Notes: generated by a model from the sequence alone, not told the origin. DNA of 64,000 nucleotides from Ascaphus truei (GCA_036426205.1 CM071569.1:4397876-4461875), one strand, 5' to 3'; shown: positions 1-11,524, numbered from the stretch's first letter. Program-made: numbers and translations.

Positions 1-1007
1 GGGACAATCCCAATGAGGGCTGGATTCATTTTCACCACTCATTGCCTTCAGGGAATATCTGTTCCTTGTTATAGACATCATTATACTTCTTCTCACCCAT
101 TATCACATGCTTATATTTTTGGAAGATTGTACCTCACCACTTCTGTTTTCAAGAATACTGTACTGTATCTCCACATACTGTATCTTTATTACATGTCAAA
201 ATTTGTGATCCAGTACTTGAGCACCCAGTACCACTGTTTTTTTTTTCAATTCATAGTTATGTTATGTGCATATATTTGCTTGGTTGATATATACAAATGT
301 TTGTGCTAGAGTGTATAAATACAATTATACAAACACTGTACTCAGCACTTTACAAAATTACAATAGAGGGAAAATAAACAAGTAAATGAGTGAGGTACCT
401 GGAGGGGACAGTTCCATGCATGCAAAGAGAGTGAAAAATGGGCAGCAGAAGAGGGTGGTCAACAGCATCGAAAGCAGCAGAAACGTTAAGAAGAATCCCA
501 ATGGAGTAGTTTCCTTGAGATTTGGAAATATGAAGGTCAGTGAGCTAAGAATGCTGTGCTGAAGCTTGAATGAAAATGATCAAGTAAGCTATGGGAGTTG
601 AGAAAATGAAGCATGCTTAGGGAAACAAGTCATTACAGAAATTTAGAAGCAAAACGGAAGAGAGACAGGGCAATAGTTAGAAGGAAAGGTTAATGGTATT
701 ATTTTTGAGAATAAGTTGGACAAAAACATGCTTAAAAAGAGATGGGAAAGTGCCAGAGCAAAAGAAATAGGTTAAAGCTACAAGTGAAGATGGGGGCCAA
801 TGTACGAGTGAGAAGAGTTGGGAGGGGAGGGAGTCGAGGCTGCATGTGGTGAAGGTTGAAAAGAGCAGCTGAAACACTTCTTCCTCTGTAACTGGAGAAA
901 ACAAATCAAAGGAAGGAGGAGGATTGGAAGGAGAGGTGTGATAAGGACGGGGGATTTCTCTGCAGATAGCTTCTGTCTTGCTTTTGAAATGTTAAGCAAA
1001 ATTGTGT
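1..1007. other. Unassigned non-coding DNA
   Basis: No recognisable gene or repeat boundary. The short open frames here have no family features and low-complexity composition. Positions 370-960 are purine-rich on the plus strand. I see nothing further that can be supported. Confidence 0.5.
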
Positions 1008-1245
1008 CTCTCTTCTCCCCCTCCCCTCAATCTCCCCCTCCCCCACCCCCATTCCCTCTCAACCCCCTCTCAATCCATTCCACCGCAAACATTCTCCCCC
1101 TTTCCCTCTTCTTCTCTCCTCCAGCCCCTCTTTCCTTCCCCCCTTCTCCCCCCTCTCTCCTCTTTTTCTCTACTCTTCTCCTCCCCTACACTTTCCTTCC
1201 CCCTCTCACATACTTCCACCTCCCAATTCATAACAGCCAGTGCCC
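1008..1245 (+). repeat. Polypyrimidine tract (C/T-rich, about 240 bp)
   Basis: The plus strand is almost pure C and T for about 240 bases, with runs of C5-C9 and interspersed CTCTC. Open frames across it translate to proline/serine/leucine low complexity and are not genes. Long homopurine-homopyrimidine tracts can form triplex (H-DNA); that is general knowledge, not shown here. Confidence 0.8.
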
Positions 1246-2090
1246 CCCCCCCCTCCTTCCCTTACCTTTGTGGCAGCGACTCCATCCTTATGTGGTACAA
1301 GTCACAAAGCCAACTAGGCCCTGGCCGTCTACCACTCCCCCATCCTTTGCGTCCTCGGCATCCTGTGGCCTCCTAACATGGCTACGCAGCCATTTCTACA
1401 GGCGGTGGCAATAACAGTAACATGAGCACTGCCGAGAATTATGGGGCACAAATGTCCGATGTCCAGCGGTGGTTGGCAGTACCACTGGGCATTGCCTCCA
1501 AGCAGACCCCAAACGTGCAGATCATCTTGGCCAGTGGCCAGTTACACAACTGGTTTTTGAGAACGGGTGGGAACCAGGGGAATATCAGCACGAGTTGCAT
1601 CTTTGCATATGTCCTCAATTAGCAAGTTTAATAACCTCTATTCTTTACCGTAAGAAAAGCAATTTAGAAAACAAGTCTCTGATACACAGAGCCTAATCTT
1701 TCATTTCTTGAAGTGCCTCCATCTCCCTCCCAATGCAAGCAATATATTAAAAAAAAAAACTCAGGAGAGAAGAACAACAAACCAATAAAAGCAAAAGTGG
1801 AACATTTGACCCGCAAATATTACATTAACATTTAAACAAGACTGCGTGGGCAAAGAAAAAAAGCTTGTTTTTCCCTATTATTATTTCATTGGTTGGCGAG
1901 GGAGGGGCCCCCCGTCTGCTGCTGATGGTTAATAATGAGCACTGATACATTGTTTGGGCTGTGTAAGCAGTTCTCAATTTACAATTTAACCACCCAAGTG
2001 CTCGAGTGCTTGTTGCAATATGTTCAAAGTACCTCTGACATTGAATACATTAAAGCAGCTATTCTGTTACCAAAGATATAAGCAATTGTA
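1246..2090. other. Unassigned non-coding DNA
   Basis: The frame at 1422-1622 (66 codons) lacks similarity to anything I recognise. The rest is AT-rich unique sequence. Nothing else can be supported. Confidence 0.45.
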
Positions 2091-2095
2091 CAGGT

Positions 2096-2202
2096 CTAAG
2101 TCTAAGACTGAGCCACTGATTGGGCAACCTGTGCTGAAGCAGGGATATCCTTAAAATCTGACCAGTTAGTGGCCCTTGAGGACAAGAGTTGCCCACCCCT
2201 AA
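2096..2202 (-). mobile_element. Family A palindromic hAT-like MITE, half copy
   Basis: The sequence runs through the family A half-unit: GACTGAGCCACTGATTG, then CTGTGCTGAAGCAGGGATAT, then a GTGGCCCTTGAGGAC block and GTTGCCCACCCCT end. Only one arm is present; the mirror arm is missing. Strand is nominal because the full element is a palindrome. Confidence 0.75.
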
Positions 2203-3224
2203 ACTAACTCCAGGCCAACAGTTTCATATACTGTAGATCCAGTCTAGCTTTTTTATTCTAATTTGCCTGGCCATTAGCAACTTTGGTTAGTATGACAGAT
2301 ACTGTATGATCTTACAACGATTGGTTTGGAGCCTAATCATTTCAGGAGATATTGAGGCAATAGATAAAAGGTTATTTTGAGGACTCTCGCGGTTGACCCT
2401 TCCAGTGTCAGAGTCATCAAATCCACCTCTAATCCTCACTTCTGGAGTCATCTTCACTTGTAATCCAAGCACCTGGAGTAGTCAGCAGGAACCTGCTTGT
2501 ACCATTTGCAGGAGTTTGCTTGGTTCACTAGTTTCTCAGGGTTGTAGACATCCTGCACCTTCAGCATGTGTGTGACACATCACTACTTCCTACTCCGCAA
2601 AGTCCAATGGGATAACACTGATTACAAAAAGTCAAACAGCCGTCAGACTCTGCGTCCCAATTGCTATATGTACCCCCACAAACACAGCATTAAACATGTG
2701 GAGTGACACCAGTGCATGATAAGGAGCAGCCCTGGGATATATGCTAACCTAACTCATATAAATATACTTGGCATATCTACCATACATATCTCCCAGGTAT
2801 CTCTGGCGTGCTCCATTTTTTTTAAGACTCTCTCTCTTCCCAAATTCAATGTTCAGGGCAAATAGTGGACACTGATGGAATTTCATACATTCGCACTTTA
2901 TTCTTTTTTTTTATCAAACGAATTGCCAGTGAATCGAAAATTAACAACACTTCTGTGATATATCCCCATGCTGAATTTTGATACATACGCCCATCTCTAC
3001 TTATTATTTATTTTTACTCTTTATTAACGTGAGTTATATTTTTAAAGATACACCATATTATATATTGTGCAATATATCCTGTTATGGGTTATGATTGACA
3101 TTGTTGTACATATTACTTGTTTGGTTCGTATTCTTCGTGCCATTTGTGTTTAGGGGATGGATTTCATCATCAGTCATGAGACATCACATGAATAACTCAG
3201 ACACGTTGCTACCTTAGCAGAGAC
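2203..3224. other. Unassigned non-coding DNA
   Basis: AT-rich, with short homopolymers. No repeat ends or coding exon recognised. Confidence 0.45.
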
Positions 3225-3722
3225 TAAGGGCCTCATGCAGAGAGCAGCGCTATTAACAATCTCGCCATTTTCCGGAGAAAATCGCACTAAAAACAGCTGA
3301 AAATGGCGAGGTAGGAAAAAAGCGCCATTTTTTTTTTATTTGCAAATCTCGCCACGCGGCTGGCGAGAACCTAAATCTCTCCAGTGTTGAAAACGGCCGT
3401 ATTCAGAGAGGCGCGAACGCCATCTAGCGGCTGTTCGCGCCAAAAAAATGGCGCGATTTTCAACTTTTTGCTTCGCCAACAAAAGTTGGCAAGAAGCTGG
3501 AGCTCGGCGGCCGGTTGGGGAGAAAAAAAAAAAAAAGCGCGATTTTTTTACAACAAGTTTCAACAGCGCTCATATCGCCGGTTGAAACTCTCCATATGCA
3601 GACAGGATTTTAAATGCAGTTTTATGACCTTTCTGCATATGGAGATTAAATCACGCCAAAAAAGGTACTATTTTTTTCTTTCTCCAATTAATTCCACCGC
3701 TGCTCTCTGCATGAGGCCCTAA
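3225..3722. mobile_element. PIF/Harbinger-like MITE with 22-bp terminal inverted repeats
   Basis: The body at 3228-3719 (492 bp) begins GGGCCTCATGCAGAGAGCAG and ends with its exact reverse complement; the inverted match is 22 bp (3228-3249 and 3698-3719). It is flanked on both sides by TAA (3225-3227, 3720-3722), which fits the TWA target duplication of PIF/Harbinger elements. It contains no transposase and is non-autonomous. Internal CGCC/GGCG blocks give it many short inverted repeats. The open frames inside it (3336-3722, both strands) are by-products, not genes. Confidence 0.85.
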
Positions 3723-4548
3723 GAGGGTATAGTTGGACACATGGTAGAGAGAAGGGGTGCCACGTAATATAAAAGCAGAGCCATCCCAGGGGTGTGTATA
3801 AATATTTAGTGAGCTACAGTAATGGTTGTCCTCCCACCTCTCCCCCATAGTCGCACGCTTGCTTGTTGACAACCTTGCACCACAGCCAGAAAATCAAGGC
3901 TAAGATTACAATGCCCCTGATCAAAGTGAATAAATAGGAGCAGGCATTTTAATGTTCCTTTAGCTTTGTGATCATCCGGCTCTATACAAAATGAGTTACA
4001 GCTCTTATTGAACTGAGCTTTACTATAAGGATCCCTGCTTGCAAATTACCGTGCAATTTCTGCCTCAATCCCAGGATGTTGAGGCTGGCAGAATTGTACA
4101 TTGTGTTTCCTGAGTAGTTTTAAGGTACATTCTGATTCCCCATTTTCTGGTTACACGCCATCTAATTCCAGACCTCCCCGGGACCTGTTTGTTTGCTAAA
4201 ATATCCCCATCAAAGTTATTTCCGCCTGCCCAGCAGTGTGCTGCAGTGTTACCTGCTTACGGTATTCCTTTGCACATGTTTGGAAGTGGTGCTGGACTAT
4301 CTGATAACTGGCTGCCCGGTAACGAATCGTACATAGGAAATTAGGAATATATAAAACTGGTAGATTATTTTGACCCAGAGTGTCAGGAGCACAGAAATAG
4401 AGACAAGATGGATAAGCGCATTTGTTGTGGAAATTTAAACAGGGACGGAAGGGCAGTGTACTCTGGCCAATCCGATTAAAAACTCGGACAGTAGTAGAGA
4501 GGACAGGGCAGCTTCAGCACTGCCAGTTCTGAACTGAAGATGGTGATG
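3723..4548. other. Unassigned non-coding DNA
   Basis: No coding exon or repeat end recognised between the Harbinger-like MITE and the 30-bp tandem array. Confidence 0.45.
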
Positions 4549-4668
4549 CAGAGACCCCCATCACTGGCCCTCCTCGGACAGAGACCCCCATCACTGGCCC
4601 TCCTCGGACAGAGACCCCCATCACTGGCCCTCCTCGGACAGAGACCCCCATCACTGGCCCTCCTCGGA
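4549..4668 (+). repeat. 30-bp minisatellite, four perfect units
   Basis: The unit beginning CAGAGACCCCCATCACTGGC and ending CCTCCTCGGA is repeated four times without change (4549, 4579, 4609, 4639). Perfect identity suggests recent expansion. The minus-strand frame reads a repeated RRASDGGLCP peptide only because 30 is divisible by three. Confidence 0.95.
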
Positions 4669-4805
4669 TTTCTTGTCTCCTCCGTAGAGAATGCGTAGAA
4701 ATTCACTTTATTACATTTTGACAGAAAAGGTGCCCATCTCTAATTATCTCTACAGTGCTCGTAAGTGTATATTTCTGTTATGTTTGTGTACTGTATGGTG
4801 TGCAT

Positions 4806-5195
4806 TTAAAGCTGCAGACCAAGCAATATCCTACGTGTGTGTTTTTTTTTTAATAAATTAGTTCTGTACTATGAGAAAATATTTGTAACTTTTTTATTTT
4901 AAAACAACTTTGAATTACATTTTTATGTATTATACTGCATTTTTTGTTTTGTTTAGCAACAATTTACAAAGTCACATCCCCTTCCTCTTCTGAAACAGGT
5001 TCTGGCACATCCCTTTTTTCATCCATACCCTCTAGCCATTTAGTGAACCCCCGAGTCGAATCAACGCCGATTGATCTCAAGAGAACAGATCGATCGGCAA
5101 CTTAGATAATTACTTATCATTGTGTGGATTGTATTGATGCACATATTAAAGGGCAACATTTTTATTATAAACGGCATCTTGGAGTGCTGCTTTAA
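4806..5195 (+). mobile_element. Family B TTAA-flanked MITE (piggyBac-like target)
   Basis: TTAA at 4806-4809 is followed by AGCTGCAGACCAAGCAATAT, and the right end reads GGAGTGCTGCTTTAA with TTAA at 5192-5195. The ends are imperfect inverted repeats (AGCTGCAG versus AGCAGCAC). The interior shares CATTTACAAAGTCACATCCC and a GATCGATCGGCAACTTAG block with copies at 18038-18553 and 52819-53256. No coding capacity. The TTAA target suggests piggyBac-type mobilisation, which is inference. Confidence 0.8.
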
Positions 5196-5226
5196 TATGC
5201 ATACGTTTATAGGATGCATGCATGTG

Positions 5227-5227
<1 letters not shown>

Positions 5228-5262
<35 letters not shown>
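5228..5262. repeat. (AT)n microsatellite
   Basis: Uninterrupted TA dinucleotides on the left side of the small hAT-like insertion. Confidence 0.95.
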
Positions 5263-5263
<1 letters not shown>

Positions 5264-5265
<2 letters not shown>

Positions 5266-5416
5266 TGTTCGAAAAACCCTATACATTTGCTCGCCCCGGG
5301 CGAGTGGATTTAACCCCCGGGCAAGTAAATATGGCCCAAGCAGCACACTTTTGGTAATAGGTGGCGAGTAGATTATGTTGTGGCGAGTAGTTTTTTGGTG
5401 ATTTGTCAACCACTGT
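5264..5416. mobile_element. Small hAT-like MITE inserted in an AT microsatellite
   Basis: The left end reads CATTGTTCGAAAAACCC and the right end TTTGTCAACCACTG, whose reverse complement CAGTGGTTGACAAA matches imperfectly. The interior has two overlapping GC-rich inverted motifs (GCTCGCCCCGGGCGAGT and CCCCCGGGCAAGT) followed by GGCGAGTAG twice. Both flanks are TA repeats, so the 8-bp duplication expected for hAT cannot be tested. Confidence 0.6.
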
Positions 5417-5440
5417 ATATATATATATATATATATATAG

Positions 5441-5471
<31 letters not shown>

Positions 5472-5545
5472 TATCTATATCATTCTATATATATATCATA
5501 TATATAATATCTATATATCATAATATATCTATATATATATCTATA
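5417..5545. repeat. (AT)n microsatellite with ATCTAT variants
   Basis: TA dinucleotides grade into ATATCTATAT variants. It continues the array split by the small hAT-like element. Confidence 0.9.
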
Positions 5546-6930
5546 TAGTGCCTTCTCACCTCTATAGCATTACCAGTGGCACAAGTTTAAATGCACAATT
5601 TCTTGCATCATTCTTTAAACAAATGAAACTGTGCGTAAAAACATTATGGGGTTTTGCACATTTACTTGCGATTACGTGAGTAATAATGGCTGCTACATAT
5701 GTATGTGTAAATGTATACATATATATGATCCATGTGTACAGTATATACAGTATGGTGCATGTGCAGATTGTATTTATGTGGTGCCTGTGTAATGTGTGTG
5801 GAGACATATGGTGCGTGCGTGTGTATGGTGTATATAGCTGGTGTGTGTGTATCTACTGGTCTACTAGTGTGATTATACAAACACCCTGCAATGGTCAGAA
5901 GGAGTAATGCTATTATACTTCACTACCAGGGCTGCTGCATACGATTGGATGCAGGTTACTATCTGCAGTAACGGATATCATGTTTTAACAGGCACTACTT
6001 GTGCACTGTTACATTAGCTCCTGTTCCTACCCACCTGTCTGGTATTCTGTTCAGGTTAAGTACTCCACTCTTACTGTGTATTAACTACTGACAGGCAGAC
6101 CTACAGTCTGCACCTACCACCTAGGTGTTGCCAGGTCTAGCATATATATCAGACCTGTGCTAACCATATCCACACAGCTATCTGAACATGGGTTAATGAC
6201 TAGCCCTATATAGACTAATCCTCTATCCAGGTCTAAGTGAGTACTATTTATAGACACACTATAGATTTTACTCAGTGCCCTACAGCCTGGAGGTTAAACC
6301 ACTCTATGGTGTTAGATAATCATCTAGACTATGAGTGTCATTACTATACCATACTGAGTGGCTACCTTATACTCTTTTCAGGTGGGAAATAGGACATGCA
6401 CAGAGCTTAAACATTACCATATTCATTGTACTAACACTACCCTCCTTCTTGTGAGGGTAGCTTATTGGTAATCACCATTGCTGCATCCGATCTATTTTTA
6501 ATTTCGCTGTTATATTGGCCTCACTAGAATTATACTATCCTAATTCCTTAGCGTTCCAATTTATTTTATTTGAGTTATTGACTCCTTAATAAAGTGTTTT
6601 AATTAATTCATTCCTCACACACTACATACATTTATGTTCATCCACCAGTGTCTCTGTGATCTTGAGTGGACGAGTGCTCTCTTTGGGGTTCTTTAATCTT
6701 GCCGTTACATATCCATATCACCCCTGATTGTAGCACCGTCTCTCTCATTTACTTTCAAAAGCAGTAGCGAGGGTCCCCCTCCCCTTCCCCAGCCCCCATT
6801 CCTTCCCCTACGTTCGTGTGTGTATGTTGCATGTAAATGATGTGTGCAAGTGTGTGTATATGTATGCATGACTACTTGTTTATTTGTGTGGGCAAAATTC
6901 ACAAGCCAGACCCCCAATTATGGTCCACTA

Positions 6931-6961
<31 letters not shown>

Positions 6962-7017
6962 AAAGCCTCAGTCGCACTTAACAATTATGTAAGCTGTTTA
7001 ATCTATTAGGTTAACGT
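5546..7017. other. Unassigned DNA with TG-rich and ATT microsatellites
   Basis: Positions 5680-5870 are TG-rich (GTGTGTGTAT variants). A pure (ATT)n tract lies at 6931-6959. Positions 5930-6710 are unique-looking, with an AATAAAG signal near 6590. That stretch could be the tail of an unidentified retroelement; I could not place it in a family. Confidence 0.4.
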
Positions 7018-7280
7018 TTTAAGACAAATACACGTTAAAGGGCCCCATGTTAGAATGGATTAGAAGCAAAAGGTGACTGTGTGCTTATTTGCATGTCATT
7101 TCCCAGAATCCCTTGCTGCAGTTGAAGCAGTGTATTCTAAGAGATAACGGGGAAAGCAGGGTTGCAAACCTGCCTGAGAATGTGCTCACAAGTGATATTG
7201 TTATTTTCTGTACACTGTATGGTGCAGGGTTTTGTCACTTTTTTTTCACCCCACATAACTTATTTAATGCATGGAAGAAA
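7018..7280 (+). mobile_element. Family D MITE (GTCACTTTTTT end)
   Basis: The sequence has AAGCAAAAGGTGACTGTGTG, then TTTGCATGTCATTTCCCAGA, and the end GGGTTTTGTCACTTTTTT followed by CCCCACATAACTTATTTAATG. The same order of blocks is found in reverse at 61728-61965 and in part at 52595-52765 and 53330-53420. No coding capacity. Confidence 0.65.
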
Positions 7281-7527
7281 AATACAAAAAATACAGAATA
7301 CATCTGCAACAAATGTAGGAGACACCTCACACCTGTTTAATAATGCGCAGGTAGGTGATGTAAGGACAAAGTACAAAGTTAACCTCTTAATTATCAGATG
7401 GGCCAGAAACCTGCTTGCCCCTCTGGCACTCGAGGGGTTAATACGTGCGATCAAATTTAAAGCAGATACTAACAGACAGAGCACCCCATCTCAAAAGGAC
7501 ATGTAGGCCCATGCTGCCTAAATAGAC

Positions 7528-7730
7528 CCCACGTGTAGGGTTGCCAGGTGTCCGGTATTGAACTGGACTGTCCTGTATTTGGATACTCTGTCCAGTACAA
7601 AATGAGAGGTACTGTAATACTGGACATGTATGTGTCCGGTATTTTCCTCCCTGGACATAGTGACCTGACGCACCTTTCACCATTGAGTCCAGTATTTGTG
7701 TAGAAGCCACCTGGCAACCCTACCCACGTG
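7528..7730. mobile_element. hAT-type MITE with perfect 8-bp target duplication
   Basis: The element at 7536-7722 (187 bp) starts TAGGGTTGCCAGGTG and ends CACCTGGCAACCCTA, a perfect 15-bp inverted repeat. It is flanked by CCCACGTG on both sides (7528-7535 and 7723-7730). An 8-bp duplication is the hallmark of hAT transposons. The interior repeats TCCGGTATT and CCAGTA/TACTGG motifs. It is non-autonomous and, given its intact duplication, fairly young. Confidence 0.93.
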
Positions 7731-8270
7731 TCTTTTAAGCTGTACCTCTCCACAGTGTGCTGTATTGTGCGAGTCATGCAAAGTCGTTCATTTTCCCAGA
7801 ACCCACGGCGATTCCGTCGTTAGTTAACATCCGTGTGCACCTCCCGCCTCCACATTCCCTCCCGTCTTCTGCCGCTGCCGCTGGAGAAGCAGCCTGACTT
7901 TAAATGAAACTTGACTTGGCCAGAACGGTTTTCTATACAATAACTCAGCGGCATTGCCAGAGACTAGAGCGTGACAGAGAGAGAAAATCAATGTGTCTTT
8001 ATTTAGTGCCCCGGCGCAGGAAGTCAAGCAAGCATCGGGGACTGCTGGGGAGAGGGAAAAAATCATAACAAATGGGGCTGCAGCTTGCCAGAAATACGCC
8101 CTGGGGAAGCAAGGCGGGGAAATAAAAGCTAGCAGAGATTTTGCTGAGTAATACAGAATTCGAGGAGGATTTTCTATGCCTCTGAAAACCAAGAAACGCT
8201 TTTACGTAAAAGTGCAGTGATTCGAGTCAGAGGAGAAGTGGTTAACGTGAAAATCTCACATCTGCTCTTC
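7731..8270. other. Unassigned DNA
   Basis: The region is GC-richer than its surroundings (7800-8120). The minus-strand frame at 7824-8192 has no recognisable domain. No exon supported. Confidence 0.4.
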
Positions 8271-9190
8271 TTAAAGCAGCAAAACATGCAAAATCCTATG
8301 TTTTTTTTATTTATTTTTTTTATTTTATTTTTTAAATAAATCAGTTCTGTACTATTAGATAATACTGTCTGCATTGGGGTTTTTTTTTTTTGTAAATGAT
8401 GATTTTATTTTAAATAATTCTTTTTTTTAATGTACAGATCATCCTGTGGTTGCTACAGCAACTAATTAGAAAGTCCTAGCCTCTTCCTTTTTGGATACAG
8501 TCTCTCGCACGCACCTTTTTGAGCTCTGCACTTTGGCAACGAAGTATCACAAACAGATCTGTTGCTGTGTTCCAAAGAGCAGACGTTCTACTGCTCTGAA
8601 AGCCGTAACAATGATGTGTTACACTTAGCAATATAATGTTACATATCAGCTGCAGCATCTCACTGACTGCAGCACAGAGTAAGGCCGTGATTATACCAAA
8701 AGTGGCCGCTGACAGTGCGCTGCGGGCCGCCGTGCGGCTCAAAAACAAATAGCAAGAAGACAATTTAAATGTACATACCTAGCGCACCACCTGGAACTGC
8801 AGGGCGGCAGGCAGGGGAGCAGACGTGATCATTTGTTATCTTCAGGCAACGGCCGCGTCACGTGAGCAGTTCAGCCAATGAGGATGAACCGCTCATGACC
8901 ACGCCTCCGCCACGCCTCCCTGTCTCCTCTGTTTGTCTCCTGCCTGCAGTTCACATGCCGCTCAGGGGCATCACGAGGAAGACGTCAATGGATCGCGCGG
9001 CCAGCCCAGCCGTAGCTGGTATAATCACGGCCTAAAAAGGCAGCCATTTAGATAGCCCCACATGCAGGATATTGGCTGATCGATCAAAGGAGAAGAGATC
9101 GATCTGCAGCTTTGGTAATTATTTATCATTACAGCTACTCATGCTGCATATAGTAAAACAAAAAAAGTGAAACTAGGTCAGCTGCTTTAA
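8271..9190 (+). mobile_element. Family B TTAA MITE, split by a nested GC-rich MITE
   Basis: TTAA at 8271-8274 opens with AGCAGCAAAACATGC, and the right end GTCAGCTGCTTTAA carries TTAA at 9187-9190. Diagnostic family B pieces are present on both sides of the insertion: TCAGTTCTGTACTATTAGAT on the left, GATCGATCAAAGGAG on the right. Removing the 350-bp nested element leaves a family B copy of about 567 bp. Confidence 0.75.
8680..9035. mobile_element. Family C GC-rich MITE with perfect TIRs and TAA duplication
   Basis: The body at 8683-9032 (350 bp) begins GGCCGTGATTATACC and ends with its exact reverse complement (9018-9032). TAA lies immediately outside each end (8680-8682, 9033-9035), consistent with a PIF/Harbinger TWA target. 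The interior is CpG-rich and contains TTCAGCCAATGAGGATGAAC near 8870, shared with the elements at 36752 and 59791. Confidence 0.88.
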
Positions 9191-9739
9191 TTGCCATTTG
9201 TAGCCAGTTGGCTAATGTTGAGATATTTCATTAAACAGAGGGGAAGAAACATTGGGGCTTGTGATAAATTTTAGGAGAACATCATTAAAGCTGCAGTCCC
9301 GTTTACTTATCTTTTTTACATGTGCTTCTTAACAAGGATTTTCCTGTCCTGGTACATGATGCGTTAATTTAGATTAATGTTGCGCTAATTTGTGTGTCTG
9401 TGCCGTAGGGACATTAGTAGAAACTTATCTGAGAAAATCAGAATACAATTTTTTTTTCTGATAAGACACATTGTAGTGTGCATCGATAACAGCTCTGTGC
9501 TGCCTCATGGAGTGAAGGAAATCAGAATAGACAGCAGGAGTTGCCGCGAACACAGCACTACAAGCTTTGGGCCTTTGTAAATAATAATAAAAATTAAATC
9601 AAAAGCAAATTATTATTATATCAAACATATTAAGCCCATTGCTCCTCAAAATAATGTCTCTAATGCGACATTACATTGAAGTGACTGAATTCAGGTGCAA
9701 TCAAGTCTGACGCAAAACTACTTAATAACAACTAAGGAA
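9191..9739. other. Unassigned DNA with a family B-like end
   Basis: At 9286-9306 the sequence CATTAAAGCTGCAGTCCCGT resembles the left end of family B, but I could not find a matching right end. The rest is unassigned. Confidence 0.4.
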
Positions 9740-10495
9740 GTAGTGCTATTGGCTGACAACCAAGACCTTTGCCAAACTAGGGGTACTTTACAGGAACAAA
9801 TCCTCCCTAAGTCTCCTGGTCAGAAAGTGTATCGTACAGCAGATGCTAATGACAATTATTGACTACGGAGACATGGTATATGGCTTGGCTCCTCAAACCC
9901 ACCTTAGCAAACTTGATACCCTCTACAATTCAATTTGTTGTTTTGTTCTCCAATGCAACTACAACACACATCACTGCGAAATGCTCAAAGAACTAGATTG
10001 GTCAACACTAGAGTCTAGGCGCAAAGTTCACCTTTCCTGTCTTGCCTTTAAATTCTTTATGGGCAAGCTAGCCAGCTACCTGAACAAGCTCCTCACCCCT
10101 ACCATATGCAGCACCTATCATCTGAGATCTGACTCCAAAAGACTGTTCATGGTCCCAAGGCTCAACAAAGTATCCGGCCGTTCCTCCTTCTCTTACCGTG
10201 CACCCCAAAACTGGAACAACCTACCAGGGACTCCCACAGCCTCCACCAGTTTAAGTTCTTTCAAATCTAAGGCTGTCTCACATTTTAATCTGGTCTGTAA
10301 CCATAATATATATTTTCTTTAACTGTGCATGCAATGTCTTGTATATAATGTATACCCTGTTCATTTATGTAACTGTATTTGTAACCATGTATTATTTGTC
10401 TTAACTCTGTGCCCAGGACATACTTGAAAACGAGAGGTAACTCTCACTGTATTACTTCCTGGTAAAATATTTTATAAATAAAATAAATAAACAAG
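9740..10495 (+). mobile_element. LINE 3' end (L2/CR1-like), coding tail plus 3' UTR
   Basis: A 5'-truncated non-LTR retrotransposon. The frame is open from about 9745 to the stop at 10320-10322 and is followed by a 3' UTR ending in CTTCCTGGTAAAATATTTTA and an AAATAAAATAAATAA tail. Two minus-strand copies of the same 3' UTR occur at 39733-40190 and 63823-64000, which sets the 3' boundary. The short AT-rich repeat tail rather than poly(A) fits the L2/CR1 group. Confidence 0.8.
9745..10322 (+). pseudogene. LINE reverse transcriptase C-terminal fragment
   Basis: The translated segment reads KLGVLYRNKSSLS, then IIDYGDMVYG, THHCEMLKELDW, SRRKVHLSCLAFKFFMG, and ends with APQNWNNLPGTP and SSFKSKAV. 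This order (IDYGD, THHC, WxxLExRRxxH, YLNKLL, WNxLP, SLxxFK) is the C-terminal region downstream of the reverse transcriptase palm in L2/CR1/Rex-type LINEs. The catalytic RT motifs and the endonuclease are absent, so it is a 5'-truncated fragment. The ATG at 9843 is internal, not a real start. It is still uninterrupted, so insertion is fairly recent. Confidence 0.8.
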
Positions 10496-10529
10496 CACTA
10501 AAATGTAATAGAGTCTAGACATTAGAATA

Positions 10530-11180
10530 GTATAATGTTGTATATGTATGTATCTCTTTATTTATTTATATAGTGCCCACAGTATACTCAGGGCTTTAAA
10601 AAGACAATACTGTACAGGGAATTATAATAATGGGCAACAAAGTCAGACAATAGGGAAATAAATCCCTTCCCCAGATAGCTTACAATCTAAGTGGTATGTT
10701 GGGAGAGTTACAGAGACAGCAGGTGAGGGAGTTAGTGCAGTACGTGGCAGTGCTTGGCCACGATGGTCGGTAGGAGTGACTGTGGGTGTGGGACAGTAAC
10801 CACGAGTCCAGGCTATTGGGATGCTTCAATTAAGTAGTGGGTTTTCAGGTTTGTCTTGAAGTTGGGGAGAGGGGGTGTTTGGCGTATAGGGAATGTGAGG
10901 GAGTGCCACAGGTAAGGGGGCAGTGAGGGGATACAGTTTAAGGTGAGAGCGCAGTGGAAGTGAAAGCAGTGGAAGGAGACAGTTACGGGTAGAGTACAGG
11001 AAACGAGCAGGGCATAGCGAGAGATCAAAGCTGATTTGTAGGAAGGAGCAGCTGAGTGGAGGGCTTTAAAGGTATGGAGGAGTACTTTGTATGTGATCCA
11101 AAACTTGATGGGAAGCCACGAGAGGGATTTAAGGAGGAGATGAGCGGATACTGTTTTAGTTGAAAGTGAAATGTGATAGA
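10530..11180 (-). mobile_element. Second LINE 3' end, degenerate, minus strand
   Basis: The minus-strand frame at 10813-11217 contains SLSWLPIKFWITYKVLLHTFKA-like sequence and a FKTNLKTHYLIEAS end, matching the LINE C-terminal pattern LHWLPVxxRIxFKxLLxTFKAL...FKxxLKTHL. The AP-LWNSLP block is degraded (YLWHSLTFPIR). The 3' UTR lies at 10530-10800 and includes AGCTTACAATCTAAG. It differs in sequence from the LINE at 9740-10495, so it is another family, and the two lie tail to tail. Confidence 0.65.
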
Positions 11181-11524
11181 CATTAGAATAGTAAAATATA
11201 ATGTAACTAAAATGCAATAGACATTAAACATAGAACAGATATTATTCATCTCATGACCATATGTTTGGTTGTTAACGATCAAACATCAATCACTAGTTAG
11301 TGAGTAATCCCTAATATGCTCATGCTTTCATAAATCATTGGTCTATGGCACTAATAATCCGTTTGTGCAGCTGGAAATATGTAACACAAATCCATGGGAC
11401 TCATTCGCACATAGCTGTTTTACTCTGTTGGACTTCAGCTTTGCATTCATCTGCATAATCTTTTTACTAAAAGAATTGTGTGTGCAGTGTTTTCTCTCTT
11501 TGATATTTGTGAGGTAAAAACAGA
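11181..11524. other. Unassigned DNA
   Basis: Nothing recognised between the minus-strand LINE and the large minisatellite. Confidence 0.4.

Noticed and set aside
4549..4668. Short direct-repeat array considered as CRISPR
   Set aside because: The 30-bp units are contiguous with no spacers; it is a minisatellite in a eukaryotic context.
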